NCBI GenBank assembly: GCA_902763555.1
Contig: CACWSI010000023.1
Span: 1-35,408, forward strand
DNA length: 35,408 bases
Origin: an uncultured Erysipelotrichaceae bacterium
GTDB taxonomy: Bacteria > Bacillota_I > Bacilli_A > RFN20 > CAG-826
Reading direction: 5' to 3'
Each line of letters begins with the position of its first letter. Positions within the stretch are counted from its first letter, which is position 1. Below the pieces are notes generated by a model. That model saw only the letters and a list, made by a program, of their open reading frames with translations. It had not been told where the DNA came from and searched no databases. Shown here piece after piece: positions 7,778-14,814 of this stretch. Both the position numbers and the translations under genes were made by a program.

Positions 7778-10163
7778 GAAAACTTATCACATTTCTGGAT
7801 TCGATTGCCCAAACTGTGCGCATAAGAGCGAAGCCCATTTAGGCAAACATGAAAAAGTCGATAGTTGTCATATCGATTTTTCTACGAATAAGATGTATAT
7901 CACTTATAAAGAAGAAGAATTAGAAGTCGAAGAAATCAAAAAAGTTATCGCTCAAGTTGAAAGTGATCCATTAGATATTTATGACTTAGATAAGAAAGTG
8001 GTGAAAAAAACTTACCATATCTCTGGTTTTGATTGTCCTAACTGTGCTCATAAATCAGAAGCCCATCTTGCAAATCAAGAAGGCATTCAAGATGCCCATA
8101 TCGACTTCTCCACTAATAAGATGTATATTACATACACCAATAAGGCTTTCAGTATTGAACAAATCAAAAAGATTATTGCTCAAGTGGAAAGTGATCCTTT
8201 AGATATTAGTGAAATTGAAGGTAAAGTCGAACATAAAGAGAGACTCTTTACCCCAAGCATGTGGTTCTTATTAGCAAGAATTCTTATTGCCGTAATTGTC
8301 TTAATTATTAACCTTACTGTTTTAGAAAGATTTGATAATAGTGGTTGGATTAGATTTGCGATTTATACCGCGACAACAGTCTTATTAACATATGATGTTA
8401 CTTGGCGTGTTATTAAACACATTAAGAATCTTAGAAACATCATTGACCATAACTTATTAATTACTATCGCTGTCTTAGGCGCAACCGCTCTAGCGGTTAT
8501 CCACCTCTTAAGAGAAGGTCAAACCGAACATGGTGTTCACTTCGCAATGGAAGCGATGATGGTTGTTGGTTTATTCCAAGTTGGTCAAATCGTTGAAAGA
8601 ATCGCCACTAATAGAAGCAAATTAGCAGTTATGAACGCCATTCAATTAAGAGTGGAATACGCTAACTTATTAAAAGATGGTGAAATCAGAAAGGTTGATC
8701 CAGAAGAATTAGAAATCGGTGATAACGTTGTTATCAGTGCGGGTGAAATGATCCCAGTTGATGGTGAAGTTGTTTCTGGCTCAGCTTATGTTGATAAATC
8801 ATCTTTAACTGGCGAATTTGTCCCAGTGTTAACTGATGAAGATAATAAAGAAGTATTTGCCGGCTGCTTAGTTAAAACAGGTTCTATTACCATTAAGGTA
8901 AATAAGAAATATGAAGATAGTGCAGTCGCTAAGATTATTGAATTAATCTCTAATAGTGGTGAAAAGAAATCCAAAGCAGATGAATTCATCGCTAAGTTTG
9001 CTAAATGGTATACACCTGCTATCGTTATTATCTCTGCTTTAGTGTTACTCATCGGTGGTTTAATTACTAAAGATTGGTCTGAATTTGTGGTCAGAGGATT
9101 AGAAATCCTCGTTACAGGTTGTCCATGTGCGATTGTTATCTCTGTCCCACTTGCTTACTTCGCTAGTGTCGGTTTAGCCAGTAAAAGAGGTATTGTCATT
9201 AAAGGCACAAACTATTTAGATCAATTAAATAACGTTGATAAGATTGTCACTGATAAAACAGGCACTTTAACTCATGGTGTGTTCACCATCACAAAAATCG
9301 CTAATGAGGATGGTGTTAGTGAAGAAGAATTATTAAATGCTTTATATGCAGCAGAATGCTTATCCACTCATCCAATTGCTAAAGCAATTACCCATGATGT
9401 TGATGTTAAAGCTTTAGCGGCTAAGCAAGTTGATTATCAAGAAATCGCTGGCTTTGGTGTTAAGACCACTTATGAAGGTGAAACCATCTATGCTGGTAAC
9501 GCTCAATTCATGAGAAATAATGGTGTAGAACACATTAATGAAGAAGCGATTGGCACAATCGTTCACTGTAAGAAAGGTGACAAATACTTAGGCTACATCG
9601 TCTTATACGATGAAGTGAAAAAAGAAGCCTATGAAATGGTCAAACTCTTACACAAAGAAAAGAAAGGCGTTGTTCTTTTAACTGGCGATAAGAAAGAGAA
9701 TGCTGATTATATCAAAGATGAATTGGGTCTCGACCGTGTCTATAGTGAATTAACCCCAGATCAAAAAACTGAGATTCTCGAAAAAGAAATGGTAGCCACT
9801 AATAAGGCAGTTGCCTTCGTTGGTGATGGCATCAATGATGCCCCAAGCATCATGAGAGCGGATGTTGGTATCGCTATGGGTGCTATCGGTAGTGATATCG
9901 CTGTTGAGAATGCCGATGTCGTGATTATGAACGATGATCCTGCTAAGGTCTATGAAGCCGTGAAGATTGCTCGAATTGCTAGACATACCGCTATCTTCAA
10001 TATTGTCTTCGCCTTACTTGTGAAGTTCGTTGTGGCTATCTTAGTATTAATCCTTGGTAGCCAATATATCCCAATGATTGTTCCAGTCCTTGCGGATACC
10101 GGTTTAACCGTTGTATTAGTTATTAATTCCTTATTAATCTTATATAGAAAATTAAGGAAATAA
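7770..10163 (+). CDS. Heavy-metal P1B-type ATPase (Zn/Cd/Pb class) with two tandem HMA domains
   Basis: A 797-residue metal pump. Two almost identical N-terminal HMA-like domains lie at about residues 3-78 and 79-154, each with FDCPNCAH giving a CxxC pair (Cys13/16 and Cys89/92). The ATPase core follows with actuator motif SLTGEFVP, the transmembrane metal site GCPCAIVIS (about residue 451), DKTGT (Asp near 494), the P1B HP motif STHPIAKA, and GDGINDAPS. An Asp in the last membrane segment (ADTGLTVVL) matches the Zn2+/Cd2+/Pb2+ class, as in ZntA and CadA. A strong Shine-Dalgarno (GGAGGAGG) within the end of arsR drives translation. The operon layout indicates metal-induced export. Confidence 0.93.
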   Translation: MIKKTYHISGFDCPNCAHKSEAHLGKHEKVDSCHIDFSTNKMYITYKEEELEVEEIKKVIAQVESDPLDIYDLDKKVVKKTYHISGFDCPNCAHKSEAHLANQEGIQDAHIDFSTNKMYITYTNKAFSIEQIKKIIAQVESDPLDISEIEGKVEHKERLFTPSMWFLLARILIAVIVLIINLTVLERFDNSGWIRFAIYTATTVLLTYDVTWRVIKHIKNLRNIIDHNLLITIAVLGATALAVIHLLREGQTEHGVHFAMEAMMVVGLFQVGQIVERIATNRSKLAVMNAIQLRVEYANLLKDGEIRKVDPEELEIGDNVVISAGEMIPVDGEVVSGSAYVDKSSLTGEFVPVLTDEDNKEVFAGCLVKTGSITIKVNKKYEDSAVAKIIELISNSGEKKSKADEFIAKFAKWYTPAIVIISALVLLIGGLITKDWSEFVVRGLEILVTGCPCAIVISVPLAYFASVGLASKRGIVIKGTNYLDQLNNVDKIVTDKTGTLTHGVFTITKIANEDGVSEEELLNALYAAECLSTHPIAKAITHDVDVKALAAKQVDYQEIAGFGVKTTYEGETIYAGNAQFMRNNGVEHINEEAIGTIVHCKKGDKYLGYIVLYDEVKKEAYEMVKLLHKEKKGVVLLTGDKKENADYIKDELGLDRVYSELTPDQKTEILEKEMVATNKAVAFVGDGINDAPSIMRADVGIAMGAIGSDIAVENADVVIMNDDPAKVYEAVKIARIARHTAIFNIVFALLVKFVVAILVLILGSQYIPMIVPVLADTGLTVVLVINSLLILYRKLRK
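7776..8231 (+). repeat. Tandem duplication encoding two HMA metal-binding domains
   Basis: Two 228-bp units (7776-8003 and 8004-8231) encode near-identical 76-residue domains. Over the first 22 codons of each unit there is no amino-acid change, but 12 codons differ synonymously. The duplication is therefore not recent and the protein sequence has been held by selection. Confidence 0.85.
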
Positions 10164-10175
10164 GCGACACGTGTA

Positions 10176-10213
10176 TATAAAAAGCACGCACCCCCTCTAG
10201 CAAAAGGATGCGT
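10176..10213 (-). terminator. Intrinsic terminator of deoD
   Basis: Read on the minus strand, ACGCATCC and GGGTGCGT form an 8-bp stem (one G-U pair) followed by a short T run. Confidence 0.65.
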
Positions 10214-10237
10214 ACCATTGAGATTAATTTTGTTAAC

Positions 10238-10957
10238 TTATTTAGCGAATTTCTCAGCGGCTTCAACGCCAATTTCAATCATTCTTAATAAGCCATTTTG
10301 TCTTTGTTCTGGTGTGAGTTCTTCTTTGATTAAGAAAGAGTCACTGACAGTTAAGAGACAAAGGGCTTTTTTCTTTAATTTTGCGGCATTGCAGTATAAG
10401 GAGAAAGCTTCCATTTCAACGGCTAAGACGTTCATATCAGCCCATTTCTTCCAACCTTCTTTATCAGAGTTATAGAAGACATCACTTGATAAGACGTTAC
10501 CGACGTGAACAGGAATACCTTTCTTTCTTGCAGCGCTAACTGCGGCTTCCATAACATCGAAGTCCGCACTCGCGGAGTAATGACCATTTAAGTTATATTG
10601 ATGTGCCCAGTTACTATCTGTACTAGCAGCGCTACCGACGATAATATCAAATAAATTGATATTTTCTTGATAGGCACCACATGTACCGACACGGATAATC
10701 ACATCAACGTTATAACGTGAATATAATTCGTAGGAGTAAATACCAATGGATGGCATACCCATACCTGAAGCCATAACGCTAATCTTTTTGCCGTTTTTGG
10801 TGTAACCAGTATAGCCATAGATGTTACGAACGCTAGTCACTAGTTTGACATCATGTAGATATGTATCGGCAATCAATTTAGCTCTTAATGGATCACCAGG
10901 CATTAAAACAACGTTAGCAAAATCGCCAGGATTGGCACTATTATGAGGTGTAGACAT
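10238..10957 (-). CDS. deoD: Purine-nucleoside phosphorylase, DeoD type
   Basis: A 239-residue enzyme of the hexameric low-molecular-mass type, cleaving purine (deoxy)nucleosides with phosphate to the base and (deoxy)ribose-1-phosphate in nucleoside salvage. Family motifs are clear: MPGDPLRAKLIA (phosphate site), SGMGMPSIGIYSYEL, IRVGTCGAYQ, VEMEAFSLY (ribose site Glu) and TVSDSF (catalytic Asp). The frame extends upstream to 11014, but the ATG at 10957 gives the standard N-terminus MSTPHNSANPGDFA and has a Shine-Dalgarno (GGAG) at good spacing. It is monocistronic, with its own promoter and terminator, and divergent from the gene at 11064. Confidence 0.96.
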   Translation of the reverse strand: MSTPHNSANPGDFANVVLMPGDPLRAKLIADTYLHDVKLVTSVRNIYGYTGYTKNGKKISVMASGMGMPSIGIYSYELYSRYNVDVIIRVGTCGAYQENINLFDIIVGSAASTDSNWAHQYNLNGHYSASADFDVMEAAVSAARKKGIPVHVGNVLSSDVFYNSDKEGWKKWADMNVLAVEMEAFSLYCNAAKLKKKALCLLTVSDSFLIKEELTPEQRQNGLLRMIEIGVEAAEKFAK

Positions 10958-10985
10958 ATTATAAATTCTCCATTTCCCGAAAACT

Positions 10986-11014
10986 ATTCTACAAAACTTA
11001 GCAATGTTTCTCAA
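10986..11014 (-). promoter_or_regulatory. deoD promoter
   Basis: On the minus strand TTGAGA, 17 nt and TAGAAT form a good promoter. It is divergent from the one at 11029, only 15 bp apart. Confidence 0.7.
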
Positions 11015-11028
11015 TAGAGAATAATGTT

Positions 11029-11057
11029 TTGACCTTCTACTTATAAATCGTTAGAAT
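11029..11057 (+). promoter_or_regulatory. Strong promoter giving a leaderless transcript
   Basis: TTGACC (11029-11034), 17 nt and TAGAAT (11052-11057). Only six bases separate the -10 from the ATG at 11064, so the expected transcription start is the A of the start codon. Confidence 0.75.
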
Positions 11058-11063
11058 ATCACC

Positions 11064-11444
11064 ATGAAAGAAGTTAAGCTCAATCAAACTTACTACAAAG
11101 TTCTTATTACTATCAAAGCTCTAAACGACTTACATTACTACCCTCTTAACGAAGGTATCTATAAGATTCTTGTTGGTGTGGTGGATGAAGATACTAAGCC
11201 ATTCGTTGATTTAGATTGTTTTGGTACACTCATATCTTTTACCAGTAAAAAAGTGTGTCGTTTAACAATGATGCTATATCGTTATGGCTATATTGGAAGA
11301 ATCTTTGATACACAAACTAAAAAGTTATATTTCTCTTTAACCGACAAAGGTATTGAAGCCACTGAAGCGTTCCTAAAAACTCATAAAAAACCTTTTGCAA
11401 GAAGAAGCAAAAACGTCACACCGACAATTGTTAAAATTGACTAA
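11064..11444 (+). CDS. Small winged-helix-like protein (possibly RQC-minor type)
   Basis: A 126-residue basic protein with alternating helices and a beta hairpin (KKLYFSLTDKGIEATEAFL), typical of a winged helix: a helix pair, then a wing, then a closing helix with the TDKG turn often seen in HTH proteins. The first half (YPLNEGIYKILVGVVDED) resembles RQC-minor DNA-binding domains as I remember them, but this is a weak call. The C-terminus is basic (KKPFARRSK) and may be disordered and nucleic-acid binding. There is no Shine-Dalgarno, and the promoter places transcription start at the ATG. It is a single gene, 92 nt from cdaA, with no obvious terminator between. Confidence 0.55.
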   Translation: MKEVKLNQTYYKVLITIKALNDLHYYPLNEGIYKILVGVVDEDTKPFVDLDCFGTLISFTSKKVCRLTMMLYRYGYIGRIFDTQTKKLYFSLTDKGIEATEAFLKTHKKPFARRSKNVTPTIVKID

Positions 11445-11477
11445 ATAACCTATTTTTTAGCCATTTTTGTTATCTTT

Positions 11478-11505
11478 TGTGGAAATATATTCCTGAATAT
11501 ATTAT
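11478..11505 (+). promoter_or_regulatory. Putative cdaA promoter with palindromic operator
   Basis: A perfect 9-bp inverted repeat AATATATTC-CT-GAATATATT lies at 11484-11503. It fills the space between a possible -35 TTGTGG (11478-11483) and -10 TATTAT (11500-11505). The position suggests repressor control of the diadenylate cyclase operon. The -35 is weak, so the promoter call is tentative; the palindrome itself is certain. Confidence 0.5.
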
Positions 11506-11536
11506 GATTATTTTGCACGCTTTAGGGGGTAAATGT

Positions 11537-12322
11537 ATGAATTTTATTTGGGAAGCCATGCCTCTTGGCAACTTTATTTTAAATCTTGCATTAGTGGTTA
11601 TTATTCACGCTTTTATTTTGTTTTTCCTTTTTAAAGTTTCTAAACGCCGCTTAACAATTGTTATTTTTGGCGTTGGTACCGCTCTTTTCCTTACAGCTTT
11701 TTTATTCAACCTTACATACGTGTGCATTTTACTTGCGGTTATCGGTACCGCCGGATTATCCGCTGTTTGCTTTGCAAACCTCGGTGATTTAAGAAAATTC
11801 ATCGCTAACCCATTCTCCAGACAAACCGCTAAAGCGGTCAACTTTGGTATTGAAAGAATTTACGATACTCAACAATTATATAAAAACATCGAATCAGCTG
11901 TTATCTCATTAAGTAACGCTCGTATCGGTGCCATTATGACATTTGAAAAGAACACAAGTTTGAAAGATATTATGAAGAACGGTGTCCCAATTAATGCACC
12001 AGTTACTCCAGAAATCCTCATGACAATCTTCTACCCAGGTACACGTTTACACGATGGTGCGGTTGTTATTCATGGTAATGAAATCGTTGCGGCTAGTGTC
12101 TTCTTCACACCAACTACAAAACCATTTGCTGGTAAATATGGTTCAAGACATAGAGCAGCGATTGGTATCTCTGAAGTATCAGATGCAGTGACAGTTGTTG
12201 TTTCTGAAGAAACAGGACGTATCTCCTTTGCGGTTAATGGTGATTTAGAAGCCGTGACACAACAAAACTTCCTCCGTGTTTTTGAAAACTATATGGCGGA
12301 TCAATCCTCCTCTGAAGAATAA
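11537..12322 (+). CDS. cdaA: Membrane diadenylate cyclase, CdaA (DacA) family
   Basis: A 261-residue protein with about three N-terminal membrane helices (residues 10-90) and a C-terminal DAC domain that condenses two ATP to cyclic di-AMP. The two catalytic signatures are intact: LHDGAVVI (DGA) and GSRHRAAIGISE (RHR). c-di-AMP controls potassium transport and wall homeostasis in Firmicutes. The ATG at 11537, with Shine-Dalgarno AGGGGG, is chosen over the open frame from 11477. The usual partners cdaR and glmM do not follow; instead the stop TAA overlaps the ATG of a NUDIX-type gene, so the two are translationally coupled. Confidence 0.93.
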   Translation: MNFIWEAMPLGNFILNLALVVIIHAFILFFLFKVSKRRLTIVIFGVGTALFLTAFLFNLTYVCILLAVIGTAGLSAVCFANLGDLRKFIANPFSRQTAKAVNFGIERIYDTQQLYKNIESAVISLSNARIGAIMTFEKNTSLKDIMKNGVPINAPVTPEILMTIFYPGTRLHDGAVVIHGNEIVAASVFFTPTTKPFAGKYGSRHRAAIGISEVSDAVTVVVSEETGRISFAVNGDLEAVTQQNFLRVFENYMADQSSSEE

Positions 12323-12930
12323 TGGACAGTAAAGAGCTTTACGACTATATATTGAAAATCCAATCCATCGCCAAAATAGGATTGGTTTTTTCTAAAGACC
12401 CATACGCCATTACTAACTATCAACAGATCAATGATTTGACTTTAGAGATGTTAGAAAAGCTCATGGAAATTGAATTCCATAGACCTAATTATTTCTCCAG
12501 AGATATTTATCCTACACCAAGTGTATCTGTTCGTGCGGTTATTTTAAATGAAAATCGTAGCAAAGTATTGATGGTAAGAGAAGCCAATAGTGGGACTTAT
12601 TCTTTCCCTGGCGGTTGGGCGGATCTTTATGATTCTGCTGGTCAAACAGCGATTAATGAATCAAGTCAAGAAGCAGGCGCAGACATTGAACTTGTACGCC
12701 TTGTGGGTGTACTCAATCGTACGCCATTTAAAACAAGTGTTTCCACTCCAGAATATCTTGTAGTTTTTGAAGCTAAACTTAAGGGTGAACTTCATGAACA
12801 TGAATATGAAACCGATGATGTTGCCTGGTTTGAATTAGATAATCTCCCTCCATTATCTAGGAAAGTGATGAAGGAAGAAATTGACCGCATTATAAATGCG
12901 ATAAAGACAAACAAAACTATATTTGATTAA
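12322..12930 (+). CDS. NUDIX-family protein with degenerate NUDIX box and N-terminal NUDIX-associated domain
   Basis: A 202-residue protein with a helical N-terminal domain (1-65), like the Nudix_hydro_N domain, and a NUDIX fold (68-175) marked by FPGGWADLYDS. The catalytic box deviates: the GX5E glutamate is Asp, and REUXEEXGU reads NESSQEAGA, so the Arg is Asn and the first of the paired metal-binding glutamates is Gln. The last Glu is kept. Activity may be altered or lost, leaving nucleotide binding. The start codon overlaps the cdaA stop (TAATG), which suggests a link to c-di-AMP metabolism; that role is inference from coupling only. Confidence 0.8.
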   Translation: MDSKELYDYILKIQSIAKIGLVFSKDPYAITNYQQINDLTLEMLEKLMEIEFHRPNYFSRDIYPTPSVSVRAVILNENRSKVLMVREANSGTYSFPGGWADLYDSAGQTAINESSQEAGADIELVRLVGVLNRTPFKTSVSTPEYLVVFEAKLKGELHEHEYETDDVAWFELDNLPPLSRKVMKEEIDRIINAIKTNKTIFD

Positions 12931-12944
12931 ATAGATTATGCAAA

Positions 12945-12971
12945 ATGTCCTTAATAAATAAGGTCATTTTT
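12945..12971 (+). terminator. Terminator after the cdaA-NUDIX unit
   Basis: ATGTCCTTA and TAAGGTCAT form a stem with one T-T mismatch and loop ATAAA, followed by five T. Its T run directly abuts the next promoter. Confidence 0.6.
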
Positions 12972-12979
12972 GTTATGAT
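12971..12979 (+). promoter_or_regulatory. Extended -10 promoter giving a leaderless transcript
   Basis: TGTTATGAT is an extended -10 (TGnTATGAT) ending 7 nt before the ATG at 12987. Transcription should start at or one base before the start codon. Confidence 0.6.
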
Positions 12980-12986
12980 ATTTTAT

Positions 12987-13628
12987 ATGGTCGAGTTTAA
13001 AGCCTTAACATCGTTAACAACTGTGCAATTAGCATTCGTCATTATTGTCCCAATAGTGGTGATTTTATTCTTTGCTATTGTCTTATATTTTCCAATCTCT
13101 GCGGCCTATCGTCGTAAGAGATTCCAAGTTATCTTTTATAAACGCGTTTATAAAGTGGCTTTAGAAAATGACTATTATTTAATCAATCAATTCTATTTCA
13201 AGGTTGATTCAAATAAACTCGCAAAAGTGGATCACATCCTTTTTGGTGAGAAATACATCTATGTTATCTTAACCAAATACTATGAAGGTGATTTAGTGGG
13301 TAAGTCCACTGATAAATCTTTGATTTTTATCTCTCATAAAGGTAAAAAGTGCTATACCGATAACCCAATTATCCAAGCTAAGAGTTTGGCGAGTAAATTA
13401 TCATCATCAACAGGTTTAGATACATCCATGTTAATCGGTATCACTTTAATTAACGATGACTGCAAAGTCGAAGTCCAAAGCGATTCCAAACAGTTCTATA
13501 TTATCCAAAGAAAGAAATTCGCCGCTTTGATTAAAGCGATTGAATCTCGTCCAGTGGAAAACATCAATGATGCACAGCTTGCAAAAGCAGTGCAATCAAT
13601 TGCTAAGGAAAACAAGAAGAAAAAGTAA
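12987..13628 (+). CDS. Membrane-anchored protein with a NERD-like domain
   Basis: A 213-residue protein with one N-terminal membrane helix (residues 12-36) and a basic C-terminus (KENKKKK). The middle (about 75-160) resembles the NERD nuclease-related fold: KVDHILFGEKYIYVILTK, then G-x3-G, then DNPIIQAKSLASKL, which matches the family pattern DHI...VIExK...NP..Q. The acidic residue expected in VIExK is Leu here, so it may be catalytically dead. The upstream in-frame ATG at 12945 lies in the terminator, and the ATG at 12987 matches the promoter. Its stop overlaps the next start (TAATG), so the two are coupled. The domain call is tentative. Confidence 0.55.
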   Translation: MVEFKALTSLTTVQLAFVIIVPIVVILFFAIVLYFPISAAYRRKRFQVIFYKRVYKVALENDYYLINQFYFKVDSNKLAKVDHILFGEKYIYVILTKYYEGDLVGKSTDKSLIFISHKGKKCYTDNPIIQAKSLASKLSSSTGLDTSMLIGITLINDDCKVEVQSDSKQFYIIQRKKFAALIKAIESRPVENINDAQLAKAVQSIAKENKKKK

Positions 13629-14629
13629 TGAAAGACTCACTCAGAAGCATTTCTTTTAACAAGTTCAAAGCCAATCCATCTTCCTACATTGCTGTAGGAA
13701 TTATGTGTGGTTTGTTTTTACTTTTAGTAACAATCCTTGCTTTTATCGGTCCATCATTATTAATAATTGCGGTACCGCTTCTAGCGTTACCTTTCTTATT
13801 TGCTTCTCATGTAGCTTGTTATTATCTACAGATAAATCAACAAATTTCCTTATCCGCTTATGCGAGATATTTTATGGGTTTCTTCCGTTCCCAGTTTAGA
13901 GGAAGCTTTAGAGGTTTAATCTCTTTCTTAAAGTCTTTAGGTTTCTATTTTGCCACTGTGATAGTCGCTGGAATCATCTTCTATTTGATCTTCAAAGCGC
14001 AGTATGGTGAGACCTTCGTTAATTCATTTAATACCTTAGCGTTCCAATATGTGAATAACGTCGAATTTACCTATGAAGAATTAACAGCGTTATTAGAGGA
14101 TAACAACAATATGTTATTAACCTTCATCGTTTATATATCCGCAGTGGGAATTCCTCTATCAATGCTCGCTTTTATTTACTATATTTCCTTCTCATCTTTA
14201 TCCATTTATTACCGCGCTAATGTAGCCTTTGGTGCCGCAGCCTTATTAAAGATGAGTGTCGGTAACACTTATGCTCGTCACCGTAATGAAATGCGTAAAG
14301 ACTGGCCAATGTTAGTTTTATCCTTTGTGGGTATGCTAGCCTTTGGTGCTCTTGATTTCTTCTTAATTAAGAGAATCGATTTATTACCAACCTTCGTATT
14401 AGTGGGTGGTGTGGCCTTATTAATGTTTTATCTTCCATTCTATTTTGCCAACATGGAAACGATATATAAGAAATATGAAATGAATTTCAAAGAAGGTAAT
14501 CAAGAAGCAATCGAGACCATCCTTAGAAGAATTCAAAATAGTATTGATCTAAGTGAAGAAGAAAAGAAGAACTTAGAAGCATCGTTACGTGGTCAAGATC
14601 ATCAAGACGATGAGGATGGAGATAAATAA
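13628..14629 (+). CDS. Polytopic membrane protein of unknown function
   Basis: A 333-residue protein with about six predicted membrane helices (near residues 20-43, 44-66, 108-130, 165-192, 230-250, 254-275) and a cytoplasmic, strongly charged C-terminal tail ending in an Asp/Glu-rich stretch (HQDDEDGDK). A long extracytoplasmic segment with YEELTALLEDNNN lies between helices 3 and 4. I recognise no family. It is translationally coupled to the upstream NERD-like membrane protein through a TAATG overlap, so the two probably work together in the membrane. A shared hairpin follows, which terminates the opposing tRNA-Gly and may also end this unit. Confidence 0.75.
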   Translation: MKDSLRSISFNKFKANPSSYIAVGIMCGLFLLLVTILAFIGPSLLIIAVPLLALPFLFASHVACYYLQINQQISLSAYARYFMGFFRSQFRGSFRGLISFLKSLGFYFATVIVAGIIFYLIFKAQYGETFVNSFNTLAFQYVNNVEFTYEELTALLEDNNNMLLTFIVYISAVGIPLSMLAFIYYISFSSLSIYYRANVAFGAAALLKMSVGNTYARHRNEMRKDWPMLVLSFVGMLAFGALDFFLIKRIDLLPTFVLVGGVALLMFYLPFYFANMETIYKKYEMNFKEGNQEAIETILRRIQNSIDLSEEEKKNLEASLRGQDHQDDEDGDK

Positions 14630-14632
14630 AAA

Positions 14633-14653
14633 ACCCAGATTTTGCATCTGGGT
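14633..14653 (-). terminator. Terminator of tRNA-Gly(GCC)
   Basis: A perfect 8-bp stem ACCCAGAT / ATCTGGGT is followed on the minus strand by a run of T. It has no T run on the plus strand. Confidence 0.75.
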
Positions 14654-14664
14654 ATTAAGCTGTC

Positions 14665-14738
14665 TGGAGCAAGTGACGGGAATCGAACCCGCATATTAAC
14701 CTTGGCAAGGTTACGTTCTACCACTGAACTACACCTGC
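14665..14738 (-). tRNA. tRNA-Gly(GCC)
   Basis: The minus-strand cloverleaf has acceptor GCAGGTG / CACTTGC, anticodon arm with loop TTGCCAA (anticodon GCC), T arm GCGGG-TTCGATT-CCCGT and encoded TCCA. It is intact. Confidence 0.93.
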
Positions 14739-14750
14739 ATTTGGGATTTC

Positions 14751-14779
14751 CAAATAAGTAAAACAAAAATATCTTGCAA
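14751..14779 (-). promoter_or_regulatory. Promoter of tRNA-Gly(GCC) with palindromic -35
   Basis: On the minus strand TTGCAA (14774-14779), 17 nt and TATTTG. Because TTGCAA is its own reverse complement, the same hexamer can also act as a -35 toward gltX, where TTAAAA sits 17 nt downstream. Confidence 0.45.
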
Positions 14780-14814
14780 CAACATTTAGAAAAAAATTAA
14801 AAGAGGCAGAAAAC

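Noticed and set aside
11537-12322. DisA DNA-scanning cyclase
   Set aside because: The protein has N-terminal membrane helices and lacks the DisA linker and HhH DNA-binding domains; it fits CdaA.
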